Source: Brachynemurus nebulosus | Taxonomy: Eukaryota > Arthropoda > Insecta > Neuroptera > Myrmeleontidae | Length of the DNA stretch: 64,000 nt | Direction: 5' to 3' | Assembly (NCBI GenBank): GCA_035578155.1 | Contig: JAPWDM010000024.1 | Location: 1,783,501-1,847,500 of the forward strand | Shown: one piece after another, positions 33,501 to 46,247 of the stretch | How positions within the stretch are numbered: position 1 is the first letter of the stretch | Layout of the letters: every line of letters begins with the position of its first letter | Notes under the pieces: model-generated | What the model saw: the letters and a program-made list of their open reading frames with translations, nothing else | What the model was told of the DNA's origin: nothing | Database searches by the model: none | Made by a program: the position numbers and the translations under genes

Positions 33501-35864
33501 TTAATGTTTTTATACCAATTAGTCCACAGTATTTTCATTATCATCATAATTATTAATTACAAGGTGTAGGATATGGTCCCTTTCCTGTTAAGATTTATGA
33601 TCGTTTTCATCGCCTTATATTTCCTTCTCCGACTAATTTGTATTTTGGTACTATTTTAGGAACTTAACGATTGCCCATTTTACCTAAGTGTTGCTGATAT
33701 AATTTACTATTTACAGGCATGTCAGTCTTTCTAATTATTATGTTCCGTAAATCTAATATCTTTTTAAATATTTCCGTATAAAATGAACGAGTTGGCTTTT
33801 AATTATTAAAAATTTGATTTAGAAAAAGTTTGTGAGTGTTACACCAACAGCTCACTATAAAGAATACTTTGAAATGTGAGACAGAATTATACTTCCTACT
33901 CTTTTTAACCAATAAAATACCCCTGTACTTATATACCGGGTGGTTAACGTAATTAATATAGTGTGATCAAAAATGTGAAACATAACCTTTGCCTTAAACT
34001 TAACAACAAAAAATAACTACAATTCTTTTTCAAAATGTAGCAGTTTTATTTTTACTAAAAAATTATTAATTTATGTAATTAATTAAATAAATAATAAAAA
34101 TTTATTAAAGTATGTTTATATTTCCATTGTATTTTGTCGTAAGTCACAGTAAGCAATCTGTATATTGTTGATTTATTACGTAAACAGACTAAGGAGTATA
34201 ATTCTATCGCACATTCCAAAGTGTTCTCTATAGCGAGCTGTTGCTGTAATTCGAGTTTGTTTAGCTTTTTTCTCAAATTAAGAAAAATCAACGTAAATCA
34301 TTCAGAACATATTATTAAATTTTGATATTTTCTACACTATGAATGAATTATATAGTGTATGCAAAGTCATAGGAGACAAATACCGGTTTAATACACAAAA
34401 CTGTGAACACTGCTATAATTTTTTTCATTAAATAATCCCTAAAAATATGCGGTTGTTTTAATTTCGTAGTAAAAATGTATTTTATGAAAAAAAGGGTTGA
34501 GTAGCAATTTTAAATTATTATTTTGGCCTTTAGAATGTGAAAATATAATTGCCGAAATTTAATATTTAAATATATTAGAAATATTCTATGAAAGAAGTTA
34601 TACGAAAGTTCTGTATACGGATTAGTAATTAAGATCTCCATTTTATAATTTTTGACGTAGGAAAATTGTTAACTTGTCTGTAATCAAATTTAACCAACTA
34701 TTAGTAGACATATTTCTAAATTGTCATTTACGTAATAAAATTTTAAAAAAAACTTAGAAGATTTAATTGAAATTAAACGTTATGGTACGTAGTTAAAAGA
34801 TTTTAGGACATTAAAGATGTTTATTAACAAGAGAATTATCGCTTAGTGGGAAAATAGTAAAAGTATATATTTTAAGAAATGTTTTATTGAAGAGAAAATG
34901 TTGATTACAGGCAAAGATTTTACAATAATTTAGTATTTACACCAATGTATTAAAATTTTAACACCTTTACCTTAAAAATTCCATGACGGTTTAATCTATT
35001 GTAAAGATATTTTGTTATTGTATAATTTTTTTTCTTGAAAACTTTTTCCCTTGTATTTATTTTTGTTATCATAATTTTGTACAAAAATGTATTTAGGTTT
35101 CTCCAGTATTTAATTTAGATATTTTTCTTTTTGGAAACAGGTTTTCTCATTCGTTTTAAAATACTCATCAACATTATGTATACTATCCAATAACGAATAT
35201 ACGTAAAATCTTGATAATAATTAGTACTGAAATTAAGTGAATATTGTTAAAAAAATATACTTATACGCACTATCCATCCATTATATTTTTAAGAGAAAGA
35301 GTTCATATTAAAATTGGGAGTATTTTTAACCTCATAATTCATTAAAGAGTGATTGCGCTAGTTTCGCTGGTGATTCAAAATTAAAGTATAGAATTATAAA
35401 ATCTTAAAATACCCCTGCCACAGCATCCTGCATGACACAAGGAATTTCTCAAAGCTTAAAAAATTAAAATTTTCATAATACTACAAGACATAATTGTGTC
35501 CGTTTTTCATATTTTTTTTATTGGCCTACAAGATTTAGAAACATGGAAAATTTAAATATTACTATATTGTTTAAAAAAAAAAAAAAAATGGGAAAATTTT
35601 TTCTATTTTTTATGTGAAATTTCTAAATGATGTAGAAATTATGAAAAATTGACGGACGGACATAATTAATCTCGTAAAAAAATTTTTATTCCTGTCTATT
35701 TTTAAAAAATCAACATGTTCCCGTCAAATGAGACCCAATTTCAAGGAATTGATTTCTATTTTAGTAACGATAGTTCTTAACCAGGTAATTTGTCTTCCGT
35801 AATTTACGTATCTATATTTTAATTGTGTACAGTATTAACTGTGAATGTGGGAAACTACTAGTTT
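33501..35864. other. AT-rich intergenic region, nothing recognised
   Basis: There are no convincing open frames. A fragment at about 35405-35450 (CCACAGCATCCTGCATGACA) resembles 61345-61385 and marks a diverged dispersed repeat. Short tracts of A and T dominate. Confidence 0.45.
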
Positions 35865-35865
35865 T

Positions 35866-36976
35866 AGGGCCGGTATTATAAAAGACAACTAACTAAATTT
35901 GTAAAAAAAATTAATTTTATTCACAGATGTAAGTATTATAAATATGAAGATTATATAAGGAGTCGAAACTCAGTGTATTCAAAAAAATGTTCAAATCAAA
36001 GATGGCACTCGTGTTCGTACGATACGGAAGCGGTACACTACTTATTTTCAAATGGAAACGCGAGCTTCTATATTATCTTTGTTAGCTTTTGAATAGAATC
36101 TTCTCGAATCTTTTTCAATTTTCAATTCAGTTATAAAGTGGCTTTTTCGATCGTTTTAAAATAAACTTAACAATTTTTATTTTGCGTCGCGTCATTTATA
36201 TTGTATATTATATAATTCGCTGACGTCACTATATAAAATCGGAGTCAGTACCATTGGATATTCGCCGTATAAAGTAATTTAAACTATAAGAGTTTATTTC
36301 ATACATATGTAATTTCTATGTATTTCCTTATTATTAAATATCATCAACCGACGTTGGTGATTCTCAAATGGAAACACTCACTTCCCCAGTCCCGGCGTGT
36401 TTCTATTTGAGAATAAGTACTGTAGTTACATTCTGTTTTATCCGTTTTATGTTACTATATTCGCTATATTCACATCAGTATTTTGAGATTATTAACGCCA
36501 CGAGTGGTAAAAAAAGAAAGCCCTTACTTATATTTACCATTTTCCTGACCAATTTTGTCAATTCCTCTCATATGAGTTAGATCTCCATCTTATAATACTC
36601 CATTATTATAAAACTGAAATAAATTAAGTAGGGAATTAAATTTTAGTTGACAGAAAATCTACCGACTAAATTTTATTCCGAGATTAATTTGATAGTTGTT
36701 CTGAAAGATTTTTGCAAATAATATTTATGTTTATATTTATACATATTAAACAAGTTTAATACACGTTGTAATACAAATTAGAAGTACAGAATTAATTTTT
36801 ATATTGTATAGGTATATGGAAATTAAAACATTTGCAACATATTATACGTTAATCATCCACTAACTAATTTAATCATGAGATACATTTATAATACTGAACA
36901 AAATTTACTTCACAACTATTTTTATTCGTAGAATAGTTATTTGTTGATTTACTTGTCCTTTATAATACTGGGCCTT
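35866..36976. mobile_element. TIR element (about 1.1 kb), AGGGCCGGTATTATAAAA tips
   Basis: AGGGCCGGTATTATAAAAGA at 35866 is mirrored by TCCTTTATAATACTGGGCCT ending near 36976. An inner stem (TTCTCAAATGGAAACACTCA with CGTGTTTCTATTTGAGAA, 36361-36413) and a related half at about 36050 are present. No transposase. Confidence 0.68.
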
Positions 36977-37710
36977 AATCTTCTAAACTTATATTCGATA
37001 CTCTTCGAGACAGGATCAGGCGCACAGATGGTTAAATAACGTATTGAAATAAAACTAACATATATAGAGAAAAAGTTACCTTATTAAAGATACTTTTTAT
37101 AAACTTTTATTATGAGTGTTAAAAATATTTCCTAAACAAATTGTAAGTCATTAATTGTTACGATATTCTTGTGCCATTTTTAATTGTTAATAACAGCAGT
37201 ATACGTATATTGATTTGAAAATTGTAAATATTTTTCATGTGTAGTTTAAAAGAAATCTCAAAATTGAAGAAACATGTATACGTAAATTTAATGTGTTAGA
37301 CTTTAATTATTGATAAGTGAAAAACAGAAACAGTCCTTTGTAAGATAATATTTCGCTTATTGTTCAAATGTTAGGATATTCTTCACTTTTTACAATTGCC
37401 CATTCTTTTTATGTTTTATCAATAAAAACGTAAAGATCATTTTCAAAAATCCAATATAAAATTCTTATTATAATGATATTATTAATTTTAATTTTTTAGT
37501 TTGTATTATTTTTATATATTTTTAATTTTATATACAACTAACAATAATATTTTAAGACTGATAGTTTTTCTTTATTATATTAAACAATTTATTTCGGTGG
37601 TGTACCCTAGAGAAGTGTTTTGGGAATTAAATGTTGTTTTTTCAGTCAACTAATAATGATAAGCATTTCATAAAACAAAATTACACAAATTTAAATTCGA
37701 TTGAACGATA

Positions 37711-38064
37711 TACAGGGTGTCAGAGAAATAAGTGAAGTTCTTTTGAGGGGTGACTCCTGGCACCCTGTAGACACTAAAACCGCAGGAATTTTTTCGGAAT
37801 TAACAGTTGCGTCACCCCTCAAAAGGATAAGAGTTATTTCCTTTACACCCAGTATATAATATATATACACACATACATATACATATATGTATATATGTAT
37901 GTGTGTATATATTATATACAGGGTGCAAAGGAAATAACTCTTATCCTTTTCGGGGAGGGGGGACGCGGCTCTTAATTCCGAAAAAATTCCTGCGGTTTTA
38001 GTGTCTACAGGGTGCCAGGAGTCACCCTTCAAAAGGACCTCACTTATTTCTCTGACACCCTGTA
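37711..38064. mobile_element. Head-to-head dimer of a small TA-inserting MITE
   Basis: CAGGGTGTCAGAGAAATAAG near 37713 is mirrored to 38062, with arms of about 170 bases. Each arm is itself bounded by its own inverted ends: GGGTGTMAAGGAAATAACTC with GAGGGGTGACGC, and CAGGGTGTCAGAGAAATAAG with GAGGGGTGACTC. The centre (37852-37919) is a palindromic TA/TG-rich tract. TA lies at both outer borders. A single copy of the arm is at 44544-44697. Confidence 0.88.
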
Positions 38065-38642
38065 TAAATTAATAGATACAAATTTCCATTTTATTATAGA
38101 ATACAAAATATGACTAACAAGAAAACGCCTGGCTGGAGTACCGCTTAGTACTGGGAGCAGTTATTTTCCAACCGTTATATAAATGATATACCATGGTTTA
38201 AAAAAAAAAACCAATATACATATTAAAACGGGATGAAACGGAACAGTCTTGACCTTTCTATTCAATTTTTATACTTTTTTATCCACTAGAATAGATTAAT
38301 TTTATTTCTAGTAATTAATTTTGTATTTTTACTATTTTAAAACTCCATATTTTTTCTCGTCCCTATTTACCTAATAGGTATTCGTATTAATAATGCTTGC
38401 GTCCCATTTCACCCCTATTTTCGTTCTTAGTGACTCCTAACTTTGGTTCTATTCATCCTAATTATAAATTTGAATAAATATACAGAATATATAAAAAAAA
38501 ATTTTACATATTTTTGATAGCTAAAGAAACTAAGTTTTGAAGTTTACCACTCTTTTGAACAGCAACAACTACAAAATTGCAGGGAGGGAGTCCAACAAAA
38601 ATTTAAACAACCCAATTTTTTATAAATTATCACGAACGTTAT

Positions 38643-39004
38643 GGGAGCATTCGAAACGCACCTAGTCAAAGTGTCTTGATCTTACTTTTAAGAACATTAC
38701 ACTTGTTTTGAAGTGTTTCTGTCTTACTTTGGAGATATTTGTATATTCCTGTCTCTCTTTCCATGTTCTTGAGAGAAGGGTGAAGGTATGTATACGATGT
38801 ATACCGAACGCTATTCGGTATACATCGTGTACTTAGTGTTCGGTATACATCGTACACATACCTTCACCTCTCTCTCAAGAACATGGAAAGTGAGACAGGA
38901 ATATACAAATATCTCCAAAGTAAGACAAAAGCACTTCAAAACAAGTGTAATGTTCTTAAAAGTAAGATCAAGACATTTTGGCTAGGTGCGTTTCGAATGC
39001 TCCC
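38643..39004. mobile_element. Long foldback element, arms about 170 bp
   Basis: GGGAGCATTCGAAACGCACC through TTCTTGAGAGAAGGGTGAAG and GGTATACATCGT is mirrored up to 39004 with few mismatches. The centre contains further copies of CGGTATACATCGT. The structure would yield a long double-stranded RNA if transcribed. TAT flanks both ends, a possible short target duplication. Confidence 0.88.
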
Positions 39005-42000
39005 TATGTTCTCATGAATTTCGATGTACAAAAATACTACATATACCTATGAGCAGTTAAGTTAAAGTTCTATTCAACGTCACTAGATGGCGACACTCCT
39101 TATTTCTTATTTCACTGATTGTATGAAAGCCATTAATATAAATAAAATGAATTGAAGGAAAATTTACGTAATTTTATGAGGGGTTCACGGAATTTTAGGG
39201 GTCCCGACCCCCTTAGACCCCTCCCCCTGGTTGTTGCGCCCCTGCTTTTGAATATAAATACAGTTTAAATAAATTACGTAGCAACATTGATCGTCTATTT
39301 TGTTGCGCTATTTCACTACTGATTTTTGATATTTTTAAAATAATTTTATCAGTTTTAACATTAATTAATTTTATATTATTAATTTTAAATCATGATGAAC
39401 TTAATTACAACTGTCTTCAAGTTATAAACTAGCAATAATTCCAGTAATTAAAGGAAACTTTTGGTTCGGTTCCCAATCATCCCTGAATTCCTATACATCC
39501 TGCTTTACCGTAAATAGTCTTCACGGGTGGCACGGTTGCATATTCATTCAACGTGCAAATTGCAACTGAACAAATTCAAATACATATTTATTTTTAAATT
39601 TATTGCAAGTTAAAAAAAAAAAGAAGGACTCCCAGAACAGGATTTTGGTGTGCACTGCTGATTGGTTTGTAATTATTTTGCCATAAAGCGTATATTTTGA
39701 AAATGATTTTTTTCATAAATGTAACATAATATTATATAGAGACAATTCAGTAGTTATTTAGTTGTTAGCTGCTATGGACAGTCTGTGATACAAGTTTTAC
39801 CTAAGCAAGGAGCATATAAATTTAGACATTTTGACTGAGCATGAAATAACAATTACTTATAATCATTTCTGTAAAAAAATATTACAATCTTTGTTACCAT
39901 TATTTCATATCATTTTCATAATAAAAGAATTTATAAATTGAACGTTACCACATAGTCACAAAAATTTAAATCTTTTAATTTTTAAGTTGAATATTTTTTT
40001 CAGAAATTTATATTTACAAATTTCATACTGGGTTTAAAATATAAACATTTAATTCTTATTTTGCATTGAAGCAATAATAAATAGTCCATTACTAATTATA
40101 ATAATGATAATTATAAATAAATAAATAAATAATTGTCGCTTCTTGTCAGAATAAAAATATACGTATTGTATACGCTAAAGAGAGATGAATCTCACATTAT
40201 AAAAATTATAATTATTATTATTTTTTTTTATATTTTCAGTTGAAAATGAAATGTGGATATGCATTAGAAAACAAGAATATATTATAGAATATAAATGTTA
40301 ATATTTTTTATTCGTAATGTTTTGGCTCTGTATCCTTGAATAATATTGTAAATTGTAAAAAAAATTAAACAAATATACTTTTCATTTGTAATTGCAATAG
40401 TATTTTTACTTTTTGAATTTATTTCAAATTCTTTTTGTTTTATATTTTCCATTTTTCTTTGTAAATCATGCAGGTTGAATAATATTCGTTATTCGTGTTT
40501 TCAGTAACTGCCGATTAAACTACTACTTATTTATTGGTAATCTTCTAGTAACATCAGGCGTGGTTAGTATTTGAAGTATTAGAGTAATATTGGTATATAA
40601 ATGTTTTAATTTAAATTACTTAAGTAATATTGTGTGCGAAGTACATATTTTAAGTATTAAAATCACTTTATTTGTGTTATGATTTTGTGCATTATATTAA
40701 TAAAATTACGATAGTTATACGGGTATTCTAATAAAATTTATTTGAACACCATTTATGCAATTCTAATTCACATAATCACAGGTTAGCTTAGAGGCCTTTG
40801 TAGAATTACATAGCGGCATACACATAGCGGCCCCTAGGCAGTGAAGTCTTGGGACTTCACCAAGGTAATCAAAGCCTTTTAAACTAGCTTTATTTTTTCA
40901 AGTTCCCTGAAAAACTCGTTTTGTGTTTGTTTGTCCTTTGTCCATCTGTGTGTTCATAAAATTTTCCAACACGCATAACCCTGGAACTATTCGATCGATT
41001 TTGATGAAATTTTCATGGGTTCTGTGAGTTGTCCTCTAAACGATTACCTTTGATTCACTTCAATCGAAGTGTTGAGGCAACTTCTAAGAATAGTTGAGGC
41101 GTTTGACTATATTTAGTTTCATATAAATTCCACTGCAATCTTATTTATTTTCTATTTCATTTAATTTTTATTCAACATTTTACTGATTTGTACATTGTAC
41201 AAGCATGTTATAGGTGCGAGGAAGCTATATACCACATCCCTTGGTAGTGTGTTTTATTTTTTATTTAAAGTTAAGAAAAACAATGTTGATCTAAAAGTTA
41301 GTGTTATAAAATTGTTTATCTTTCAAGTCTCGATAAAAGAAAACCGGAACTCTAAAATCTTGGAATAATTCCGCCAAATCTGTCCGTCCGTCACACCTCT
41401 CAAAATTCCTATATCTTTCGACCTCGGAATTAAATAGGAACGATTTTATTTACAATACATATCATAATGACCAAAGTAATTTATTTCTTGCTGGGATTAA
41501 CCTCTGTCTAATTTCGAAATAGTTAGGAATATGGATTTAATTATTCATTCACATTTTAATATGGGTCTATATATATTAGTTTTTTATTAGTAACTATATG
41601 TTATACAAATCAGTGCAACCCCAACTATTATTAAAAAAAAATAGATATCGAGAAAATTTTAATTTTTTTTTTTTGTGTCCTCTACAGAGTCTACAGGATA
41701 TGAGGCTCCTAGCAAATCGTATACTTTACCTCTATCTAAAATCCGGCCATGCTTTTTCAATGGTTCCCATGGGATACAAAACTAAATTTTTAATGTGCAA
41801 CATAAATAACCCGTAAATGACCCTGCTTTCAAATAGCATATAATATATTATATAAAGGAAATTTTGTAAAGGGTAATAAATAGCACATAATTGTAATATG
41901 TCGCTATGTCGAAACAAGAGTGAGCCATGTGCTAAAATATTACTTTCGAGATAAATGAAATTAAACATTTTGTAATTTACACTATTCAGTTCGCGTATCT

Positions 42001-42350
42001 ACGCAGTAAACTTCATATAAATACTTCACTTAAAGAACAAAAAAGCTTTATATAAATAAATTCACGAAATAATTGAACATCTGTAAACATACACATTTTA
42101 ATAGAAAAACAGCAAGAGAAAATACAATAATAATAAACTGATAAAAAATATAAAAAAATACAAATAATTAAATACTTTTAGATCAATTCATATGAAATGG
42201 TTCAGAGGTAGTTGCTTGACCATTTTAGAAAAAATTAATATTCTGCCAGTTGTTTCTATTGTATTTGAGCTATTAAGAATAATTCTTTAAAAAAAATTGT
42301 CTTAAGCCGTTTAAGTGTGGCGCCTATTTTTGTTTACCTATTCGAATATA
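39005..42350. other. AT-rich region with degenerate repeat fragments only
   Basis: GAACTATTCGATCGATTTTG at about 40984, TCTGTCCGTCCGTCACACCT at about 41379 and GTGCGAGGAAGCTATATACC at about 41214 have counterparts near 59720, 59650 and 60055. They appear to be fragments of one dispersed family. A hAT-like tip (GTTGCGCCCCTG) lies near 39232. No gene recognised. Confidence 0.45.
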
Positions 42351-43903
42351 ATACGATTTGAACCCCCAACTTTAGGGGCTGGTTTCACTCCGTAAGTGAA
42401 AGATAGCCGATGAAAAAAATACGGTTCCCTTATTTTGGCTTATTCTACACTCCTACTAAGTTTTATCAAAATCAGGAATTATCACTTCAAGACCTTTACT
42501 TGTAAGTTTATTAAAATACAAAATCCAATTGTATATTGGTCTAGTACAAAACCCTCTATTTTTTTTTTTACCATAGCCGCACATTGATATAATTATAATA
42601 GATTCCAGAATCATGTGACTTTTTTTGGTAAAGTAATACTGAATTTTTAATTATAATTTCTTTAATTTTTAAAATTACTAGCCTAAACGTTGCTTAGATT
42701 GATTTCAAAATTCGCGATCCATCCAGCTGGCAGCTTATAACTCAAAAGCTGAAAAAATATCACATGGCTCACTGTTGCTTTGATGTAGCGATGTATTTTT
42801 TGTTTTAAAATTCGATTAATATATTTTATAAATATTAAATAACTACAAAATAAATAAATTGTTGAGAATAAAATATATCAGTCATACAAGTTTGGTATCA
42901 AAAAAGTTAAATAAATTAAAATCATGTAGTTTCTTGATAAGAATCTTGAATTCTTATTATATTAAAATACCATAGGTATAGTGCTTATTTTTATTTCGTT
43001 TTTAATACATGATCAATCTTTTCGTATCATAATACTGCATAATACTACCTGTGTGTTTCATTGCTGTAATTTCATTACTTCTTCATAACTGGGGGGAGGG
43101 TCATCTGTTGAAAACAAAATAAAAAGTTTTGATTAATTTAATTAAATTATTAATTACTCTATATTTTACCTAATTCCATATTTTTTCGTTTTTTACGGTG
43201 TCCTGTAAATTAAAAATTCCAGTTAATATTTTACTATTATATATTTTGATTTGTATCGGTAGGTACTATTATGGTCGCAAACACAATAGATCTTCAGAAA
43301 TTGTGGTGAGGGGAACACAAATTGTATTATTTACATAATTACCAACCAAACTAACTAATCATGTTTTTAAATGAGTGAATGAGTAAACTTCTGTATATTA
43401 ACCCCTTTAGCGGCTCATGTAAAACTAACCAAATAAAATGATCTTTGAAAATACTTAATTTAATTGCATAATTATATGGCCAACCCATTCGATATTTTTT
43501 GCTTTAATAATGCTTTTACGATAGCAGATGATAGCATCTTACAGTTACCAACACGAAGCGAGGCCAGGTTGGGAGACTCATTCAAGTTGTATAATTCATG
43601 TGACGAGCTGTGCTCGGGATAGCCGCTAAAGGAGTTAATATAACAGACAAAGATAAAATAAATGCAGATATAGGTAAACAGGTTCTTTTTGGCTTGCGCC
43701 CATAATACTATAGTTCCTGTCGTTTACAGTGTCAATATATTATATACTTACAAGGAGATGCACCCACAGTGAAATTCGGGATTTTGATGAAACTTCGCTG
43801 GTGTGTAGTATAGGTAAAAATAAGGGACCCGTATTTTTTTTTATCGACCATCGTCCACGTTTAGGGGGTGAAACCAGCCCCTAAAGTTGGGGGTTCAAAT
43901 CGT
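42351..43903. mobile_element. TIR element (about 1.55 kb) with a piggyBac-like insertion inside
   Basis: ACGATTTGAACCCCCAACTT and TAGGGGCTGGTTTCAC at 42351 are mirrored exactly at 43866-43903. Weaker inverted similarity continues for about 130 bases on each side ([23 protein letters not shown]). The interior is AT-rich and holds the 43402-43634 element. No transposase was seen. Confidence 0.68.
43402..43634. mobile_element. piggyBac-like MITE flanked by TTAA
   Basis: CCCCTTTAGCGGCTCATG at the left is mirrored by TAGCCGCTAAAGGAG at the right. TTAA sits on both sides (43398-43401 and 43635-43638), the target used by piggyBac elements, and tips beginning CCC/CTC fit that family. The left 130 bases recur at 49468-49601. 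Confidence 0.7.
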
Positions 43904-43904
43904 A

Positions 43905-44100
43905 TTTCTTAAGATATCTCGAAAACTATAAGAGCTAGAGGAAAACTTTAAATTGATGAAATGTTACTCTTTGAAAGACCTATTCACCTGTATAGGTTAA
44001 ACCAGGGCTGAGTTCAAAAGGGTGGCTGGAGGGGTGAAAATGGGGGTAAATTTTCTTGCACAGCCTGAATGGTTCAATGTATCAAATTTTTACCACTATA
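43905..44100 (+). repeat. Dispersed repeat unit related to 17060-17480
   Basis: AAGATATCTCGAAAACTATA, TTGATGAAATGTTACTC, TATAGGTTAAACCAGGGCTG and GGTAAATTTTCTTGCACAGC follow in the same order as in the 17-kb copies. It continues directly from the right TIR of the 42351-43903 element and may be part of a longer parent element. Confidence 0.6.
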
Positions 44101-44464
44101 AATAGAAAGAGCACCAAGAATTAGGGGATACGTGTTTTTGCGTTTTTTCGAAATATGTGTGGTATCCAAGCCACATAAGGAAGAATAACATAGGGTAGAT
44201 TATATAGTATTATTATTGATTGCAAATACGTCCTATATTTTTTTATTTTTATGTTTATTTTCATCATGAAAATGTAAATTTTTACTTTCCGATAATGATT
44301 CATGTATTTTTCATTACTTACTTAATTGGTAATTTAGCCATGTGTATATTTGGTTACTCATATTCGATATTTTTTATACCTATTTCTGCGAAAGCTCTCT
44401 GGTCTGCAAGTTTTAATGAATGTTCGATAAGAAATATGTATTGAGGAAAATGATATTCACTAAA

Positions 44465-44468
<4 letters not shown>

Positions 44469-44543
<75 letters not shown>
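44469..44543. repeat. (TA)n array, left of the inserted MITE
   Basis: Pure TA dinucleotide repeat, about 75 bases. It continues after the insertion at 44698-44770 for about the same length again, so the original array was about 145 bases. Confidence 0.97.
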
Positions 44544-44547
<4 letters not shown>

Positions 44548-44692
44548 GTGAAAATTAAATAACTCTTATCCCTTTGAGGGGTGACGCGATTGTAATTCCG
44601 AAAACTGTTAATTCCAAAAAAATTCCTGCGGTTTTAGTGTCTACAGGGTACTACGAGTCACCCCTCCAAAGGATAAGAGCTATTTAATTTCC

Positions 44693-44697
<5 letters not shown>
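44544..44697. mobile_element. Solo copy of the small TA-inserting MITE, inside a TA array
   Basis: AGAGTGAAAATTAAATAACT with CTTATCC and GAGGGGTGACGC at the left is mirrored by GAGTCACCCCTCC and ATTTAATTTCCACCCT at the right. The middle (TCCTGCGGTTTTAGTGTCTA) matches the arms of the 37711-38064 dimer. Pure TA lies directly on both sides, as expected for insertion at a TA target. Confidence 0.85.

Positions 44698-44770
<73 letters not shown>
44698..44770. repeat. (TA)n array, right of the inserted MITE
   Basis: Pure TA dinucleotide repeat of about 73 bases, ending before AATGTGTGTGAAACG. Confidence 0.97.
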
Positions 44771-44773
<3 letters not shown>

Positions 44774-45379
44774 GTGTGTGAAACGTTTAGTGCTTATGAA
44801 ATTTTGTGTGCGAACTAAAATCCGGATTGGCTCGGCTAAGTTCGTCAGCCAGACACGTCGGATGCCCAGAAGTAGGTTTTCTGGCCATTTTTTATCATTC
44901 GATCCTATCATTAGACAGTTGGATTTTTACATCGTTGAAAAGCAAAAAAAAAAAAAAAGATAATATTATGAAGAAAATATTTTTATAATTTTATTTCTAT
45001 GTTAAGTACTTTTGGAGAAAATTGTAATTTTTCACATTTGTATTAATTTTCTCTCTTTGTCAGTCTAATAAGAAATTTGTATTTTTGTCTCAATTCATTA
45101 TAAAATATATAAAAATCTCTTTTTTGTTTAGGTATTTTTATGGAAACAATTGGTATCTATTCACATATATGTATTATAATAAACAAAGTTCTGTTTTTCA
45201 TTTATTGCATTATAATTAGCATAGCTCTGTCTCAAGTAATGAAAATTAAGCGGATTTTTTAAGCTTATGTAATGAAGTTATTTGTTTTCTTTATTGCATT
45301 TTAAATAAACAAGAAATTGAAATTTATGTTATCATATAATATTATTAACTATAAAACAAAACAACATAATATATACGTA

Positions 45380-46135
45380 TGTATGCACGGAAAAAAATTT
45401 TAAATGAATCGATTTTGAAATTTTTTTCACTAATAATTATTAATGTTAAACAATTTTAATGGATTCAAGGTATCTTATGTGAGATCCGTCAAAGTTTTGG
45501 GGACCTAAAAAGGCCAAAAATTAATTACCCAATCGATTTTAAAAATTTTTTCACAGTTAGTAAGTTAAAGTATTTGAATTAATTAATGAAATGATGTCCG
45601 CAAGAACCTAACGGACTGTCATAAGTTATATGAGATCCCTAGAACGCTTTTCTTACAGTTAGGGTTTACTGATCCCATAATTGTAAAAAATAAACTAAAC
45701 GACCAATTTTGAAAATTTTTTCACTGTTATAGTGCTAAACTATTTTAGATAGATATAGATTACATTATGTAAGGTCCGCCTAACGGACTGTCATAAGTTA
45801 TATGAGATCCCTAGAACTCTTTTCTTACAGTTAGGGTTTACTGATCCCATAATTGTAAAAAATAAACTAAACGACCAATTTTGAAAATTTTTTCACTGTT
45901 ACAGTGCTAAACTATTTTAGATAGATATAGATTACATTATGTAAGGTCCGCCAGGGCCCATAGGATCCAAAAGTGTCAAAAATAAACTAACTGACCGATT
46001 TTCAATTTTTTTCACTATTTCCGAGGTAAACTATTTTAGATAGGTATAGGTTGTGTTATTTGAGATCCACAACTGTCCTGCGGATGCAAATGCGGCGTAG
46101 AATGCTACACAGTTGGGTTTTGAAAATACTTTTAC
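45380..46135 (+). repeat. Tandem family with AACTAAACGACCAATTTTGA units (block 1)
   Basis: Units share CCRATTTTGAAAATTTTTTC, ACTGTTA, CTAAACTATTTTAGATAG and GARATCC words. Units at about 45605-45776 and 45777-45948 (GACCAATT at 45701 and 45873, 172 bases apart) are almost identical. Other units are diverged, with spacings of about 120-170 bases. A related block is at 54620-55530. Confidence 0.82.
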
Positions 46136-46155
46136 TGTTAGAAAGGAAAAATGTC

Positions 46156-46163
46156 CTATATAT

Positions 46164-46245
<82 letters not shown>
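46156..46245. repeat. (TA)n array ending in a CAGTTAGGTGCAAAACTGA border
   Basis: About 85 bases of TA with one TACATG interruption. It is followed at once by CAGTTAGGTGCAAAACTGAA. The same border follows the array at 50536 and, inverted, precedes the array at 49792. Confidence 0.95.

Positions 46246-46247
<2 letters not shown>

Larger units (their letters stand above)
44430..44885 (+). mobile_element. TA-array-bearing repeat family, copy A (carries an inserted MITE)
   Basis: AAAATGATATTCACTAAAAT, then a TA array, then AAACGTTTAGTGCTTATGAA, GTCGGATGCCCAGAAGTAGG match the copy at 51084-51425 in the same order and the copy at 61540-61900 in reverse. Here the TA array (44469-44770) is split by the 44544-44697 element. 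Confidence 0.75.
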
